Assembly: GCA_021298435.1 (NCBI GenBank)
Contig: JAJTFJ010000016.1
Span: forward strand, 1 to 39,275
Length of the DNA: 39,275 nucleotides
DNA from: Ilumatobacteraceae bacterium
GTDB lineage: Bacteria > Actinomycetota > Acidimicrobiia > Acidimicrobiales > Ilumatobacteraceae
Direction of reading: 5' to 3'
Positions 15,932 through 24,118 of this stretch are shown here, one piece after another. The notes under the pieces were generated by a model that saw only the letters and a list, made by a program, of their open reading frames with translations, was not told the DNA's origin and did not search any database. A program made the position numbers and the translations under genes. The stretch's first letter is position 1, and every line of letters begins with the position of its first letter.

Positions 15932-17803
15932 GTGCGAATGGGTCCTCATATGCTTCTCCCCGGTGATGCCGATGCTGTGAAGGGTGCACGAATGAAACGT
16001 GCTTCTTTGCGTCGGGCTTGGCAGTTCTCATCTCCATACAAATGGCAGATCATCGGCTTCCTTTTGGCCATTGTTGCCTCAGCCTTGGCCGCGCTTGCGC
16101 CACCACTTTTGTTCCGCGCGATTCTCGACACGGCAATTCCCGAGGGAAACCGTGGTCTGATCACGACTTTGGCGGTCATCTTGGTGACTGCAGCGATAGC
16201 CGATGCGGGGCTGGCAATTATTCAGCGCTGGTTGAGTTCCACAATTGGTGAAGGCCTTATCTATGACCTTCGTGTCGCGCTATTCGACAAAGTGCAACGA
16301 ATGCCCATTGCATTCTTTACTCGCACACAAACGGGCGCACTAATCAGCCGCCTCAATAGTGATGTAGTTGGCGCACAGACTGCGGTGACATCAACCTTGG
16401 GAAGTGTCGTCTCTAACGTTGTAGTACTCATCACCACCTTGGCTGCAATGTTCGTTCTCGAATGGCGATTGACATTGCTGTCCTTGGTCGTCCTTCCTTT
16501 GTTCATCGCACCAGCAAAACGCATGGGCCTGAAGTTGGGTGGCATTGCGCGCGAGCAGATGGAACTCAATGCGCAGATGAATACGCAAATGAGCGAGCGT
16601 TTCAACGTTGCGGGGGCAATGATTGTCAAACTCTTCGGTCGACGTGAACGAGAAGTCAATACTTTTGCAACGAGCGCATCAGGAGTGCGTGACACCGGTA
16701 TCAAAGCTGCGTTGTATGGGCGAGTGTTCTTCGTTGCTCTTGGTCTTGTCGGTGCGATGGGTGCTGCAGCCATCTATGGCATCGGTGCACAACTTGTTGT
16801 CTCCAAATCAATCACTCCAGGAACGTTGGTTGCATTAGCTGCACTTGTCACTCGCATCTATCAACCTCTCACTGGCCTTACTAATGCGCGTGTAGAAGTC
16901 ATGACGGCGTTTGTTTCATTTGATCGCGTGTTTGAAGTGTTGGATGCACCGGTGTCCATCGTTGATCGCCCTGGAGCAATTGATTTGGTGGAACCTCGTG
17001 GCGAGATCGAGTTCGACAATGTTGTCTTTCGGTATCCGCCCGCATCAGATTCATCCGTTGCATCGCTGGAAATGCCGGGAGGAACATCAGGTGATCCTGA
17101 TGTCGACGTATTGAAGGGCATCAGCCTTCATGTCGCGGCAGGTGAGACTGTCGCAGTTGTTGGTTCTAGCGGTTCTGGCAAGAGCACGATGGCGACATTG
17201 GTGCCTCGCTTGTACGACGTCACAACAGGTGCTGTGCGAATTGACGGACATGATGTTCGTGACCTCACGGGAGACTCACTTCATGATGCCATTGGTGTGG
17301 TGACACAAGATCCGCATCTCTTTCACGAAACCATCAAGGCCAATTTGTTGTACGCACGACCTGATGCAACAGATGAAGAAGTGATTGCTGCCTGTGAGGC
17401 AGCTCGTATTCACTCAACAATTGCCGCATTGCCTGATGGCTATGAAACCTTTGTTGGCGAGCGTGGCTATCGCCTCTCCGGCGGAGAAAAGCAGCGCGTG
17501 GCCATTGCTCGTATGTTGTTGAAGAATCCGGCAATCATGATTCTGGACGAAGCCACCAGCCATCTTGACAATGAGAATGAATCATTGGTGCAAGAAGCTC
17601 TTGAAGCCGCGTTACATGGCAGAACTGCCCTGGTCATTGCACACCGATTGTCAACAATCCGCGATGCTGACCGCATTGTCGTTGTTGATAATGGCCGCAT
17701 TGTGGAACAAGGAACCCACGATGCCTTGATGGAGCTTGATGGCGCCTATGCCTCTCAGGTTCGTGCCGGCGGTTCTTTCGGTGCTGCCACACCAACTCTC
17801 TAG
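15932..17803 (+). CDS. ABC exporter, fused membrane and ATPase domains
   Basis: Half-size ABC exporter (623 aa from GTG 15932). The N-terminal half is a six-helix transmembrane domain; the C-terminal half is the nucleotide-binding domain. The ATPase has Walker A VVGSSGSGKST, Q-loop VTQDPHLFHETI, signature LSGGEKQRVAIARM, Walker B IMILDEATSHLD and H-loop VIAHRLSTI, so it should be active as a homodimer. The substrate (lipid or drug) cannot be told. The start is ambiguous: 15932 matches promoter spacing, and the short leader before KRASLRRAWQF resembles homologues. The stop TAG doubles as the start of the xseA -10 box. Confidence 0.9.
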   Translation: MRMGPHMLLPGDADAVKGARMKRASLRRAWQFSSPYKWQIIGFLLAIVASALAALAPPLLFRAILDTAIPEGNRGLITTLAVILVTAAIADAGLAIIQRWLSSTIGEGLIYDLRVALFDKVQRMPIAFFTRTQTGALISRLNSDVVGAQTAVTSTLGSVVSNVVVLITTLAAMFVLEWRLTLLSLVVLPLFIAPAKRMGLKLGGIAREQMELNAQMNTQMSERFNVAGAMIVKLFGRREREVNTFATSASGVRDTGIKAALYGRVFFVALGLVGAMGAAAIYGIGAQLVVSKSITPGTLVALAALVTRIYQPLTGLTNARVEVMTAFVSFDRVFEVLDAPVSIVDRPGAIDLVEPRGEIEFDNVVFRYPPASDSSVASLEMPGGTSGDPDVDVLKGISLHVAAGETVAVVGSSGSGKSTMATLVPRLYDVTTGAVRIDGHDVRDLTGDSLHDAIGVVTQDPHLFHETIKANLLYARPDATDEEVIAACEAARIHSTIAALPDGYETFVGERGYRLSGGEKQRVAIARMLLKNPAIMILDEATSHLDNENESLVQEALEAALHGRTALVIAHRLSTIRDADRIVVVDNGRIVEQGTHDALMELDGAYASQVRAGGSFGAATPTL

Positions 17804-17806
17804 AGT
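17801..17806 (+). promoter_or_regulatory. xseA -10 box overlapping the upstream stop codon
   Basis: TAGAGT lies exactly 7 nt before ATG 17814. Its first three bases are the TAG stop of the ABC exporter. It would let the xse operon be transcribed independently as a leaderless mRNA. Confidence 0.45.
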
Positions 17807-17813
17807 GTGAGCA

Positions 17814-18998
17814 ATGTCTTCTGAGATCGAATTCGTCAACGGAATCCCTTCCTTCACTGTTGGTCAATTTGCTGGCGTCCTGAATCAGGTCATGAAGGCG
17901 TCTTTTGACGAAGGCGTATGGGTGGAAGGTGAGATTGAGGGAGTCAAGCGTCCGAACCCTCATATGTACTTCACTTTGATTGAAAAAGTTGATGGCGCGA
18001 AAGCGCAGTTGAATGTCAATCTTTTTGCGGGGCCACTAAAGAACATTCAAGCAAAACTTCGCAATCAAGGCATCGAATTGAAAGATGGCTTGAAGGTGCG
18101 CCTCTATGGTCGGCCCGATTACTACGCGCCCTTTGGCAAGTTGTCACTTGTGGTGTCAGACATTGACACACAGTTCTCGGCCGGAGACATCGCAGCAAAA
18201 CGCGAAGAACTATTGCGAGCACTTCTTGAAAAAGGCGTTGACAAGGTCAACAAGCGCAAGCCTGTGCCGTTAGTGCCCTTACGTCTCGGCATTATTTCTT
18301 CCAGTCAGGCTGCAGGTTGGGCCGACGCACAACAGCATCTTTTGGAATCAGGTATTGGCTTTTCTATTTCGTTTATTGATGTTCGCGTACAAGGCGATGA
18401 TGCTGCGCCGCAAATTATTCGCGCATTGAAGACATTCTCTCGCCGTGATGACATCGATCTTGTTTTGTTGATGCGTGGTGGTGGATCAAAGGGAGACCTT
18501 GCGGCGTTTGATGACGAAGGTATCGCAATGGCAATCTCCCAATGTGCTCATCCGGTGTTCACAGGTATTGGCCATGAGATTGATACAAGCATTGCCGATG
18601 TCATTGCGCATACCGCCAGCAAAACACCTACTGCGTGTGCTCAAGCAGTCATTGCCTTGGTTGAAGAATTCCTCGGAGAGTTGGCGTATTCAGCAGATCA
18701 ACTGCGTCGTGTCACCGAGGGCTCTCTTGTGAGAGCGCGTTCTCGAATCAATATGTCGATTGAACGACTGACAACGAGACCACGTATCGCTTTGGAACGT
18801 CAGGCTCAAAGAGTCGCAATGCATGCTTCGGCGATTCGTTTACTCGACCCTGTCACCACCATGGCTCGTGGATGGAGCATCACTCGTGATGAAGACGGAA
18901 AAGTTGTTCGTTCTCGAACTGATGTTTCTCCCGGCCAGAAAATCACCACGTTGCTTACCGATGGCAGCATCACCAGCACAGTAGAAGGGGTTGCATAA
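17814..18998 (+). CDS. xseA: Exodeoxyribonuclease VII large subunit
   Basis: XseA (394 aa) is the catalytic subunit of exonuclease VII, which degrades single-stranded DNA from either end. An N-terminal OB fold is visible (FTVGQFAGVLNQVMKASFDEGVWVEGEIEG ... HMYFTLIEK). The catalytic core follows with LGIISSSQAAGWADA, VLLMRGGGSKGDLAAFDDE and GIGHEIDTSIADVIAHTASKTPTACAQAV. The C-terminus DPVTTMARGWSITRDEDGKVVRS is diagnostic. Its stop overlaps the xseB start by 1 nt (TAATG), so translation is coupled. Confidence 0.96.
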   Translation: MSSEIEFVNGIPSFTVGQFAGVLNQVMKASFDEGVWVEGEIEGVKRPNPHMYFTLIEKVDGAKAQLNVNLFAGPLKNIQAKLRNQGIELKDGLKVRLYGRPDYYAPFGKLSLVVSDIDTQFSAGDIAAKREELLRALLEKGVDKVNKRKPVPLVPLRLGIISSSQAAGWADAQQHLLESGIGFSISFIDVRVQGDDAAPQIIRALKTFSRRDDIDLVLLMRGGGSKGDLAAFDDEGIAMAISQCAHPVFTGIGHEIDTSIADVIAHTASKTPTACAQAVIALVEEFLGELAYSADQLRRVTEGSLVRARSRINMSIERLTTRPRIALERQAQRVAMHASAIRLLDPVTTMARGWSITRDEDGKVVRSRTDVSPGQKITTLLTDGSITSTVEGVA

Positions 18999-19300
18999 TG
19001 GCAACAAAGAAGGCTCAATCAGCAGACCCAGCGGGTTATGCAGAGGCAATGCGTGAAGTCGAATCAATTCTTTCTGAATTGGATTCTCCATCGGTCGACG
19101 TTGATGTGTTGTCGACAAAAGTTGAACGCGCATCCTTTCTCATTAATTGGTGCAATGAGCGCATTTCTTCTGCGCAGATGACAGTTGATGCACTTGTTGC
19201 TGATCTCGGAGTCTTTGAAGAAGACGAATCTGATGAAGATGATTTTGACGATGATGACTTCGATGAAGAAGAAGACGACGAGGACGAAGACGACGAATGA
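18998..19300 (+). CDS. xseB: Exodeoxyribonuclease VII small subunit with acidic tail
   Basis: XseB (100 aa). Residues 12-70 are the usual helical small-subunit domain (GYAEAMREVESILSELDSPSVDVDVLSTKVERASFLINWCNERI). The last 28 residues (73-100) are almost entirely Asp/Glu, with two Phe interruptions, which is unusual for this family. It is coupled to xseA by a 1-nt overlap and to the prenyl synthase by a 4-nt ATGA overlap, giving the order xseA-xseB-prenyl synthase seen in many bacteria. Confidence 0.93.
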   Translation: MATKKAQSADPAGYAEAMREVESILSELDSPSVDVDVLSTKVERASFLINWCNERISSAQMTVDALVADLGVFEEDESDEDDFDDDDFDEEEDDEDEDDE

Positions 19301-20343
19301 GTTCAACGAGTGAACTCATTGCTCGTGTTGACGCATTACTTGCGCAGACTCTTGAGGAGAATCAGCAACGGTGGGCACCACTTCAGCAAGATCTCCACAC
19401 AATCTTTGAAGAGATTCAGGCGCTTGTCCTCGGTGGGGGCAAGCGTTTGCGTCCACAGTTCACCCATTGGGGCTGGGTAGCTGCTGGGGGAGACCCAACG
19501 TCGGCAGAATCACCGCGAATTGGTGCGGCGATTGAATTGCTCCATGCTGCAGCACTCTTCCATGACGATGTCATTGACGATGCCGATACTCGTCGCTCGC
19601 GACAGTCAACGCATAAGAACTTCGCCGAGAGCCACTCGACAAACGGCTGGGTGGGCGAGTCTCGACGATTTGGCGAAGGTTCTGCGATCCTCATCGGCGA
19701 CATCACCTATGTCTTGTCCGACTCTTTGACCAATTCCCTTTCCGCGGAAGCGCGTCTCATCTGGCACGACCTTCGACTTGAGATGAATATCGGTCAATAC
19801 CTCGATGTGTTGGGCTCTGCCCGTCAAACTCGTGAGATCGCCGAAGCTGACCTCATCTGTCGTATGAAGAGCGCCAAGTACACGATCGAACGTCCGCTAC
19901 ATCTCGGAGCCGTTGCGGCAGATCCGAAGCGGGGTTCAGCCTTGATGCCGATGTTGTCGGCATATGGTCTGCCGCTTGGCGACGCTTTCCAAATGCGCGA
20001 CGACATTCTGGGTGCATTTGGCGACACCGCCATCACCGGCAAGCCAGTGGGTGGCGACTTCCGTGAGGGGAAACCCACCCCACTTTTGGCTCGTGCCTGT
20101 GCCGTTGCAACAGGCCAGCAAGCCGAAGTTCTCAACATGGTCGGTGCGCCAGATCTGTCTGACGAAGACATCGCAAAGATTCAACAAGTGGTCACAGAGA
20201 CCGGAGCTCTTCAGGCGATGGAAGATGTCATCAGTATGAATCATGCACAAGCACTGCGGGCTCTGAAGAAATCTGAGATGCAAGGCGAATCATTTGATGC
20301 GCTGGTACATCTTGCAGATGTTGTCACGCAGCGCGTGATCTAA
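19297..20343 (+). CDS. Polyprenyl (geranylgeranyl/farnesyl-type) diphosphate synthase
   Basis: Trans-isoprenyl diphosphate synthase (348 aa). It extends allylic diphosphates with isopentenyl diphosphate for quinones, carotenoids or lipid carriers. The GGGKRLRP motif (46-53), the first Asp-rich motif HDDVID (89-94, then DADTRR) and the second DDILGAFGD are present. Chain length cannot be assigned with certainty. The start overlaps the xseB stop (ATGA). Its stop overlaps by 4 bp the convergent stop of the next gene. Confidence 0.93.
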   Translation: MSSTSELIARVDALLAQTLEENQQRWAPLQQDLHTIFEEIQALVLGGGKRLRPQFTHWGWVAAGGDPTSAESPRIGAAIELLHAAALFHDDVIDDADTRRSRQSTHKNFAESHSTNGWVGESRRFGEGSAILIGDITYVLSDSLTNSLSAEARLIWHDLRLEMNIGQYLDVLGSARQTREIAEADLICRMKSAKYTIERPLHLGAVAADPKRGSALMPMLSAYGLPLGDAFQMRDDILGAFGDTAITGKPVGGDFREGKPTPLLARACAVATGQQAEVLNMVGAPDLSDEDIAKIQQVVTETGALQAMEDVISMNHAQALRALKKSEMQGESFDALVHLADVVTQRVI

Positions 20344-21005
20344 ATCGCAGCGTAGATATCAAGCGCATCTTGCATCGTGATATCAGTCATCACTCCTGCT
20401 TCTGCCTTAATCGCTTCGATCCATGGTGGCGATACTTTGCATGTCACTGCAATCGGGTCATCGAGACCAGATGTGGCAACTGCAAGATGTGTGAACGTGA
20501 CTGCATAGTTCGGTGGTCGAGCATCACGTGAGAGTTCGATAAGCGCCCATGGATCTGGTGCTTGCCCAACTCGTGGGCCTGCAACTGGAATTTCTGAACT
20601 CGATGTTGCGTGAATGGAACCGCCAGTAAGACCAGGACCATCAACGATGACGGCTCCACGCACCAGTGATGGACGTGCACCTGCAATCAGGAATGCAACG
20701 TAGCCACCAAGTCCACGGCCAAGAACTGTTGCTTCTCCGAGGTAGCGAAGTGCAACGTCAACATCTGCCATCAGTATTTCTGCTGAGTAGCCACCACCGC
20801 GCGGCACCGTGGAAGCACCATGGCCGGTGAAGTCCAGTGCCCAGATGGGGCCAGCCCACGAAAGTGGCAAAGAGGCAATGTTTACAGCGCTTTCTCCGAG
20901 GCCGTGCAATAAGAGCAAAGGTCGTCCGGCGCCGTCTTGTAACTGATGCAACGCAAGCGTGATGCGATTGTGCTGCAGAGAAATTGTCTGTATCGCTGTG
21001 CTCAT
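20340..21005 (-). CDS. Alpha/beta hydrolase-fold protein lacking the catalytic serine
   Basis: Alpha/beta-hydrolase fold (221 aa). LLLLHGLGESAVN (oxyanion region) and WALDFTGHGAST are normal. The nucleophile elbow, usually GHSLGG, reads GRGLGG (96-101), so Gly98 replaces the serine. No catalytic His is evident near the C-terminus (MTDITMQDALDIYAAI). It may be a non-enzymatic or binding member of the family. Its start overlaps the stop of the upstream hydrolase by 4 nt (ATGA), so the two are translationally coupled and may act together. Confidence 0.8.
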   Translation of the reverse strand: MSTAIQTISLQHNRITLALHQLQDGAGRPLLLLHGLGESAVNIASLPLSWAGPIWALDFTGHGASTVPRGGGYSAEILMADVDVALRYLGEATVLGRGLGGYVAFLIAGARPSLVRGAVIVDGPGLTGGSIHATSSSEIPVAGPRVGQAPDPWALIELSRDARPPNYAVTFTHLAVATSGLDDPIAVTCKVSPPWIEAIKAEAGVMTDITMQDALDIYAAI

Positions 21006-21910
21006 GACAAGAAATCCAGTACTAGTTTGCTCACACGTTGTGGGTCTTCAATGTGAATGAAGTGCCCAATATCTTCCAACACTTCAAGACGTCCGCCTTG
21101 TGGAATCCACGGCAACACATCACGTGCACGTGCACCCCAGCCCATTGGTTCATCAACAGTTCCGAGTAGTCCAAGAAATGGAATGGGAAGAGATGCCATG
21201 CGCAACGCACTCCACTCAGGACGCCATGGTCCGAATCCACCGAAGCGCATCGAAGGATCAAGTTTCCATCTCCAGCCGTCGGCCTCGTGTCGTGCGCCAA
21301 CGGTGACGAGATACTCCAACCATTCAATAGAAAGTCGTGGATTCATTTTCGCGCGGCGTGCAGCAAGGTCAACAAGTGTTCCTGGTTTACGAATTGCAGT
21401 TGCGGCATTGTGTCGGTTGTCAAGCCATGAACCGATTTCGTTTGCCATGAGACGCGTTTGATCATGATCGGGAACATCGGGCATGCGTCGCTTGCTCGGC
21501 ATGCCATCAATGTTCACCATGCGTGAAGCGCGATACGGACTTGCTTCGATCAACTGCATCATCAACGCGCCACCCTTGGAATGGGCAACGACAGGTGCGG
21601 CTGTATCGGTTGTGGATGTCATCACTGCCAATGCGTCACGGATATCTGCATCCCAGCTGTACATCTCCGCGTAATCGCTGTCGCCATGTCCGCGGTGATC
21701 CCAGGTGACCACGCGCCAGCCTGCGTCGGCGATGAGTGGACCGAAGACATCGAAGGTTCGGGCAAAGTCGGAGCCTCCATGGACGAGAAACACCACGGGA
21801 TCTGACTCTCGGCCCCATTCGTACACCGCGATACCAACATTGTCGGCATTGACCTGACGGAATCGGTCCGGCTGTCGGGCGCCAGGGTAGGTGCGGGTGT
21901 CTGTACTCAT
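21002..21910 (-). CDS. Alpha/beta hydrolase
   Basis: Alpha/beta hydrolase (302 aa) with an intact triad: VFLVHGGSD (oxyanion hole), WDHRGHGDS, nucleophile elbow AHSKGG with Ser111, GTVDEP (acid) and a C-terminal GHFIHIEDP (His). The first Gly of the elbow is Ala, which is tolerated in some families. The substrate is unknown. It is the first gene of a two-gene unit with the degenerate hydrolase, and divergent from the LysM gene. A TAACCT box lies 9 nt before the start. Confidence 0.88.
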   Translation of the reverse strand: MSTDTRTYPGARQPDRFRQVNADNVGIAVYEWGRESDPVVFLVHGGSDFARTFDVFGPLIADAGWRVVTWDHRGHGDSDYAEMYSWDADIRDALAVMTSTTDTAAPVVAHSKGGALMMQLIEASPYRASRMVNIDGMPSKRRMPDVPDHDQTRLMANEIGSWLDNRHNAATAIRKPGTLVDLAARRAKMNPRLSIEWLEYLVTVGARHEADGWRWKLDPSMRFGGFGPWRPEWSALRMASLPIPFLGLLGTVDEPMGWGARARDVLPWIPQGGRLEVLEDIGHFIHIEDPQRVSKLVLDFLS

Positions 21911-21919
21911 CGAGGTACG

Positions 21920-21925
21920 AGGTTA
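21920..21925 (-). promoter_or_regulatory. Candidate -10 box of the hydrolase pair
   Basis: TAACCT on the minus strand lies 9 nt before ATG 21910. The spacing is looser than the 7-nt cases, so the support is weaker. Confidence 0.3.
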
Positions 21926-21984
21926 GGACAGTGGAGCCAACTGAGACCACATGGGGCGAACACGGGACAGTTGCGTCATCGCCG

Positions 21985-21990
21985 TAACAT
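21985..21990 (+). promoter_or_regulatory. -10 box of the LysM gene
   Basis: TAACAT lies exactly 7 nt before ATG 21998. The GAGGGGG between them touches the ATG and is too close to act as a Shine-Dalgarno, which favours leaderless initiation at 21998. Confidence 0.4.
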
Positions 21991-21997
21991 GAGGGGG

Positions 21998-22363
21998 ATG
22001 TTTCTTCGCACTCGCCTCCACATGTACCTCTTGTGGAGCACATGCGCGTTCGCGTTTCTTGCGATCATCTCCGGTCTTCTCACCGATGGCGGCTCTGGTG
22101 CAGCGAGCGATACAACACTTGTGCAAGGTGCTGCGACGACCACCACAATTGCGACGGGACCAACCACTGCACCACGTACGTATGTCGTGCAGTCGGGTGA
22201 GTCTCTCTTTGCGATCGCAAGGAAGTTCAATCTCAGTGCACCAGCTCTCGTGGAGTTGAACAACATCAAAGACCCCGACCGTGTGTCTGCAGGCACACAG
22301 TTATTGCTCCCGCCCAGTAACGGTTTCGTGGCCATTGGTGCATCCACCACGATGGCTCCATAG
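21998..22363 (+). CDS. Membrane-anchored LysM domain protein
   Basis: Small envelope protein (121 aa from ATG 21998). One N-terminal membrane segment (MYLLWSTCAFAFLAIISGLL) is followed by a Thr-rich linker and a single LysM domain (TYVVQSGESLFAIARKFNLSAPALVELNNI ... GTQLLLPP) that should bind peptidoglycan. No catalytic domain is attached. Alternative starts are TTG 21971, ATG 21989 and ATG 22022. The promoter spacing favours 21998. Confidence 0.8.
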   Translation: MFLRTRLHMYLLWSTCAFAFLAIISGLLTDGGSGAASDTTLVQGAATTTTIATGPTTAPRTYVVQSGESLFAIARKFNLSAPALVELNNIKDPDRVSAGTQLLLPPSNGFVAIGASTTMAP

Positions 22364-22414
22364 CGATTCAGCGAAGCCTCATGGTTTTGACCCCATGCGA
22401 CATCATTTCTTTCA

Positions 22415-22420
22415 TACACT
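22415..22420 (+). promoter_or_regulatory. -10 box of the beta-hydroxylase-like gene
   Basis: TACACT lies 6 nt before ATG 22427, with no Shine-Dalgarno between. A leaderless start is likely. Confidence 0.4.
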
Positions 22421-22426
22421 GAAGTT

Positions 22427-23122
22427 ATGACCACAACATTTTGGCCCACGCAAGAACATTGGTCCGTTGCAATTCCTTTGCGTACTCCGCACCCGCGTCT
22501 TGAGTGTCTCGCCGAAACTGGTTTTGTTGGTTTGAAGCCCATCGCATTTGATGTTCCACAACACGAATGGGAATCACTCGAGTACTTCGATTGGAAGAGC
22601 GGCGGTGACACAAACTTCGCACCACTTGCGTCTGCAGACGGAGAACTTGATTGTCGCGGATTCTGGGACAAGGGCAAAACTGACAAAGATGCCATCTGGA
22701 CATCGAACGCAGAACTAGCGCCAACATTGAGGAATTACGTCAATTCAGTCGGCGCCAACTTTGGTCGTGTGCGGATCATCAAGCTTGAGCCACAGGACCG
22801 TGATCAAGCAATTCGCTCAATTCATCGTGACGACAACAATCGCTTCAACCCAGAGAATGAAGGATGGGTTGTGCGTTCATGGGTGGAACTCACCGACAGT
22901 CCCGACAGCTACATGTTGCTGATGGACAATGGTCCAGACGGATTGCCAGACCCATCAACCGAGCGTCGCGTTCCGTTGTCGAAGGGTGCACGTTTTGTTG
23001 TTGACACGCAACGCTTGTGGCATGTGGTTGTTCACAACCACGATTTCCCTCGGTACGCATTGATTACGAGTTTTGAGAGCGGCGCTGCTCTCGATTCATT
23101 TATCTCACGCGAACACGCGTAA
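22427..23122 (+). CDS. Aspartyl/asparaginyl beta-hydroxylase-like protein
   Basis: Cupin-like protein (231 aa) resembling the aspartyl/asparaginyl beta-hydroxylase family of 2-oxoglutarate/Fe(II) enzymes. SIHRDDNNRF supplies a candidate HxD metal site. The distal His and an Arg follow in RLWHVVVHNHDFPRYALITSF, which resembles the HxxxN..R end of this family. The substrate is unknown. Iron binding is inferred from motifs only, so the assignment is moderate. It is an isolated plus-strand gene, convergent with the DUF1761 gene across a hairpin. Confidence 0.65.
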   Translation: MTTTFWPTQEHWSVAIPLRTPHPRLECLAETGFVGLKPIAFDVPQHEWESLEYFDWKSGGDTNFAPLASADGELDCRGFWDKGKTDKDAIWTSNAELAPTLRNYVNSVGANFGRVRIIKLEPQDRDQAIRSIHRDDNNRFNPENEGWVVRSWVELTDSPDSYMLLMDNGPDGLPDPSTERRVPLSKGARFVVDTQRLWHVVVHNHDFPRYALITSFESGAALDSFISREHA

Positions 23123-23126
23123 GTAC

Positions 23127-23145
23127 ATCGCGCACTGTGCGCGAT
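23127..23145. terminator. Bidirectional hairpin between convergent genes
   Basis: ATCGCGCA (23127-23134), loop CTG, TGCGCGAT (23138-23145): a perfect 8-bp stem lying between the two stop codons. There is no T-run. It is a plausible shared terminator. Confidence 0.5.
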
Positions 23146-23561
23146 TAGAAAGCCGCGATGATTGCGCCCATCACTGTAAGCGCGACGATGTCATTCCCTG
23201 CTTCCAGTGCCCAAGCAAGAAAACCTTGTCCAGCGAAAAGTCGATGGCCGACTGATGACATCGCAGCTATTCCAATTCCGAGTGCAACAGCAATCAGTGC
23301 ACCTTGCGCAATAGACGCGTTCTCGTAGAGACCATTGATGACTCCGGACAAGATGATTGCTTGGATGAACATTGATCCGACCAAGCTGGCGAAGATCGCG
23401 CCCATGTTTGTGCCCTTGCCTGGAACCTCATCGGCTGGCTTTCCCATGGCACGCCACCACAGAGGGAAAAAAGTCTTGGGGCTAAACCACAGGGCACCCG
23501 CACCAAAACCGGCAATGGTGGCCAAAAAGATGGCAAAAATGTTGAAAGAACTGAAATCCAT
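23145..23561 (-). CDS. DUF1761 family membrane protein
   Basis: Four-helix membrane protein (138 aa) of the DUF1761 family. It has the typical ALWFSPKTFFPLWWRAMGK segment after helix 1 and hydrophobic stretches at about 8-28, 52-75, 85-103 and 113-136. The function is unknown. AAGGGG lies 6 nt before the ATG. It is the last gene of the minus-strand series, 25 bp after the glutathione peroxidase gene. Confidence 0.8.
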   Translation of the reverse strand: MDFSSFNIFAIFLATIAGFGAGALWFSPKTFFPLWWRAMGKPADEVPGKGTNMGAIFASLVGSMFIQAIILSGVINGLYENASIAQGALIAVALGIGIAAMSSVGHRLFAGQGFLAWALEAGNDIVALTVMGAIIAAF

Positions 23562-23586
23562 GAGTACCCCTTGTCGGGCACTCAGA

Positions 23587-24069
23587 TTAGAGGGCTGATT
23601 CGATAGCGGAAGTGATGACGCCGTCGTCGGGAGATGTCTTTGGGTGGAAGCGAGCGATCACTGCGCCATCGCGACCAATGAGGAACTTTTCAAAGTTCCA
23701 ACGAATGTCGCCCTTCTCACCTTCAGCATCTGCGACGGGTGTCAAAGAGGCATAGAGAGGGTGCTGGTTCTCGCCGTTGACGTCGATCTTCTCGGTGAGA
23801 GGGAATGTGACGCCGTAGGTGGTGGAGCAGAAGGTTGCGATCTCTTCTGATGTGCCTGGCTCTTGTCCAAGAAACTGGTTACAAGGAACGCCGACCACGG
23901 TGAAGCCGCGATCGCCATAGGTCTTTTGCAAACCCTCGAGTTGTTCGTATTGCGGCGTGAGTCCGCACTTGCTTGCCACGTTGACGAGCAATGTGACTTT
24001 TCCATCGGCTGCAGCCAATGCATTGGGTTGTCCGTTAAGGGTTGCGATGGGGGTTGCGTAAATGCTCAT
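23587..24069 (-). CDS. Glutathione peroxidase-family thiol peroxidase
   Basis: Peroxidase of 160 aa with the family motif NVASKCGLTPQY (peroxidatic Cys35), VGVPCNQFLGQEPGT (Gln of the triad) and RWNFEKFLIGRDG (Trp and Asn). It uses Cys rather than selenocysteine. Actinobacteria generally lack glutathione, so thioredoxin is the likely reductant (family knowledge). It is 49 bp downstream of the mutase gene and 25 bp upstream of DUF1761. Confidence 0.93.
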   Translation of the reverse strand: MSIYATPIATLNGQPNALAAADGKVTLLVNVASKCGLTPQYEQLEGLQKTYGDRGFTVVGVPCNQFLGQEPGTSEEIATFCSTTYGVTFPLTEKIDVNGENQHPLYASLTPVADAEGEKGDIRWNFEKFLIGRDGAVIARFHPKTSPDDGVITSAIESAL

Positions 24070-24099
24070 GCAGAGTGCAACCCATCAAGCACAGGTTGG

Positions 24100-24116
24100 A
24101 TTCCCGAAACGGGAAT
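24100..24116 (-). other. Hairpin after the mutase gene
   Basis: ATTCCCG (24100-24106) pairs with CGGGAAT (24110-24116) over a 3-nt loop, immediately after the mutase stop on the minus strand. There is no T-run. It may be a partial terminator or stabiliser between mutase and peroxidase. Confidence 0.4.
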
Positions 24117-24118
24117 AT

